Of a stretch of 6,320 nt of DNA, positions 4,594 to 6,320 are shown piece by piece. Position 1 is the stretch's first letter, and every line of letters starts with the position of its first letter. The position numbers and the translations under genes are program-made. This stretch comes from Thermomonas sp. (lineage in GTDB: Bacteria; Pseudomonadota; Gammaproteobacteria; Xanthomonadales; Xanthomonadaceae): NCBI GenBank assembly GCA_024711415.1, contig JANJSW010000117.1, forward strand, positions 1 through 6,320, read 5' to 3'. The notes under the pieces were generated by a model. That model searched no databases. It was not told the DNA's origin and was given only the letters and a program-made list of their open reading frames with translations.

Positions 4594-6320
4594 ATGCCTG
4601 CCTACGCCCATGGTTCCGTCCTCGTTCTTGCCGTGGCCGCGGCACTCGCGCCGATGGCCGCGGTCGCGCAGGAGCCGGGATTGACGCAGACCACGGCGGC
4701 CACCGGCCTGCCGCGCACGCCCGAACAGCTGGCCTCGGTCATCGAGAAGGCCGAGCTGTCTTTCCGCGTCGATCCCGCGAAGAAGCGGCTGGAAGGCGAT
4801 GCCACCCTGCACCTGCGGGTTTCGCAGCAGCTGCAGCGGCTGGTGGTGGACCTGGACCGCAACTACGCCATCGAGCGGGTCGAGGTCGACGGCGTGCCCG
4901 TGGACGCCGCGCGCTGGCGCAACCCCGAAGGGCGGATGCAGGTGGAACTGCCGCGTCCGCTGGCGGCGGGCGGACAGGCCACCCTGCGGATCCGCTATGG
5001 CGGCCAGCCGCACGAGGCGAAGAAGGCGCCGTGGGACGGCGGCATCGTCTGGGCCAAGGCTCCGACCGGCGAGCCGTGGATCGCTACCGCGGTGCAGGGC
5101 GAGGGCTGCGACCTGCTGTGGCCGTGCATCGACCATCCGATGGGCAAGCCGTTGGAGGTGGTGCAGCACGTCACCGTGCCGGCACCGCTGGTGGCCGCCG
5201 GCAATGGCATCGCCGAAGGCATGGAAGAAAAGGACGGCTGGCGCACCTACCACTGGCGCGCACGAATGCCCGACACCTATGCGATCGCCCTGAACATCGG
5301 TCCTTACGAAATGCTGCAGGCCGATTACACCTCACGCTTCGGCAACACCATCCCGCTGCGCTTCTGGTATCTGAAGGGCAACAAGGCCAAGGCCGAAGGC
5401 CTGTTCGCGGAGTTCGCGCCGATGCTGGATTTCTTCGAGGAAGTGATCGGTCCGTATCCGTTCGCCGACGAGAAGATGGGCGTGGTCGAAACCCCGCACC
5501 TGGGCATGGAGCACCAGACCATCAACGCCTACGGCAACGACTACAAGAAGGCGGAGACCGGCTACGACTGGCTGCTGCAGCACGAATTCGCCCACGAGTG
5601 GTTCGGCAACCAGCTGACCAACGTCGACTGGGACGATTTCTGGCTGCACGAAGGCTACGGCACCTACATGCAGCCGCTGTACCTGCAGTGGCTGCGCGGC
5701 GACATGGAATACATGGCGGCGCTGATGAAGATGCGCTCGACGTTGATGCTGCGTCACCCGGTAGTCGCCGGCCGCAGCATGGTGGAAAAGGATGTCTCCA
5801 GCGCCGATCGCGGCCCCGGCAACGACGTCTATTTCAAGGGTGCGCTGATGCTGCACACCCTGCGCGGGCTGGTTGGCGACGAGGCCTTCCTCCGCGCCAC
5901 CCGCGAACTGGTCTACGGCACCGATGCGCCGAAGCCGGGCAATTTCCGCCCGCGCTACGCCTCCACTTCGGACTATGTCGCGCTGGTGAATCGCATCACC
6001 GGCAAGGACTACGGCTGGTTCTTCGACGTCTACCTGCGTTCGGTGAAGATGCCGGAACTGGTCGCCACCCGCGACGCCGGCGGCCTCGCACTGGTTTGGA
6101 AGACCGAAGGCGACAAGCCCTTCCCGATGCCGGTGCAGGTGCGCGTAGGCAAGCGAGTAGTGGAGGTGCCGATGACGGACGGGCGGGGCCGGATCGCGCT
6201 TGCGGCGGGCGAGAGCTTCACCCTCGACCCGCACTCGAGGGTGCTGCGCGAGTTGCCGCATATGGCCGAATACCAGAAGGATGCGGCGGCGCGGGCGAAG
6301 GCGGTTGCTGCGAAGCGGTA
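4594..6320 (+). CDS. Exported M1-family zinc aminopeptidase, at or very near its 3' end
   Basis: 575 complete codons are visible. The start at ATG 4594 has GGAG at 4583-4586, and an in-frame TAG at 4567 with no other start codon between excludes an upstream start. A signal peptide follows (hydrophobic SVLVLAVAAALAPMAAVA, cleavage near AVA|Q at 25-26), although its N-region lacks Lys/Arg. Residues about 50-225 form the N-terminal beta domain with GCDLLWPCIDHP (171-182). The catalytic domain carries the substrate-anchoring motif as GMEHQT (304-309, in place of the classical GAMEN), HEFAH (330-334) and the third zinc ligand E353 exactly 18 residues later (HEXXH-X18-E), plus the catalytic Tyr in VYFKGA (Y413). 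It should release N-terminal amino acids from peptides, probably in the periplasm. It lacks the large helical C-terminal domain of PepN (about 870 residues). The frame reaches the edge as ...AAKR followed by 'ta', possibly the first two bases of the stop. Confidence 0.93.
   Translation, partial: MPAYAHGSVLVLAVAAALAPMAAVAQEPGLTQTTAATGLPRTPEQLASVIEKAELSFRVDPAKKRLEGDATLHLRVSQQLQRLVVDLDRNYAIERVEVDGVPVDAARWRNPEGRMQVELPRPLAAGGQATLRIRYGGQPHEAKKAPWDGGIVWAKAPTGEPWIATAVQGEGCDLLWPCIDHPMGKPLEVVQHVTVPAPLVAAGNGIAEGMEEKDGWRTYHWRARMPDTYAIALNIGPYEMLQADYTSRFGNTIPLRFWYLKGNKAKAEGLFAEFAPMLDFFEEVIGPYPFADEKMGVVETPHLGMEHQTINAYGNDYKKAETGYDWLLQHEFAHEWFGNQLTNVDWDDFWLHEGYGTYMQPLYLQWLRGDMEYMAALMKMRSTLMLRHPVVAGRSMVEKDVSSADRGPGNDVYFKGALMLHTLRGLVGDEAFLRATRELVYGTDAPKPGNFRPRYASTSDYVALVNRITGKDYGWFFDVYLRSVKMPELVATRDAGGLALVWKTEGDKPFPMPVQVRVGKRVVEVPMTDGRGRIALAAGESFTLDPHSRVLRELPHMAEYQKDAAARAKAVAAKR

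Noticed and set aside
5332..6261. 309-codon minus-strand open frame opposite the M1 peptidase
   Set aside because: The plus frame carries the full M1 catalytic signature; the antisense chain has no family features.

Overview
The window is GC-rich DNA with tightly packed genes and strong G/C preference at third codon positions. Protein content suggests a gammaproteobacterium of the Xanthomonadaceae/Lysobacteraceae type (Lysobacter, Luteimonas, Thermomonas or Pseudoxanthomonas-like). That assignment is an inference from protein style and base composition, because no rRNA or marker gene is present. It reads as ordinary chromosomal housekeeping and accessory DNA. I see no transposase, integrase, tRNA, CRISPR array or phage gene.

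Layout from left to right: (i) the 3' part of a DUF6151-type, GFA-like cysteine protein (+), cut by the left edge; (ii) a secreted YciI-family protein (+) 29 bases downstream; (iii) a perfect 10-bp inverted repeat separating this pair from a convergent minus-strand pair; (iv) an exported Bcp/PrxQ-like peroxiredoxin (-), preceded on the same strand by (v) a membrane diguanylate cyclase with MASE2 and GGDEF domains (-); (vi) a 108-base divergent intergenic region with several small dyads; (vii) a YbiI-type DksA/TraR zinc-finger protein (+); (viii) a perfect 9-bp terminator-like hairpin; (ix) a large exported Arg/Gln-rich protein with an aromatic C-terminal part, of unknown function (-); (x) a 198-base divergent intergenic region; (xi) an exported M1-family zinc aminopeptidase (+) that runs to the right edge, where its reading frame ends in an incomplete codon 'ta' that may be its stop.

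Four of the seven proteins (YciI-like, peroxiredoxin, Arg/Gln-rich protein, M1 peptidase) begin with export signals, and a fifth (MASE2-GGDEF) is an inner-membrane signalling enzyme, so the window is weighted toward the cell envelope. The only plausible cotranscribed pairs are DUF6151/YciI and GGDEF/peroxiredoxin. Nothing shows that the genes form one pathway. The least explained object is the Arg/Gln-rich exported protein at 3163-4395. No clearly new multi-gene system is visible.
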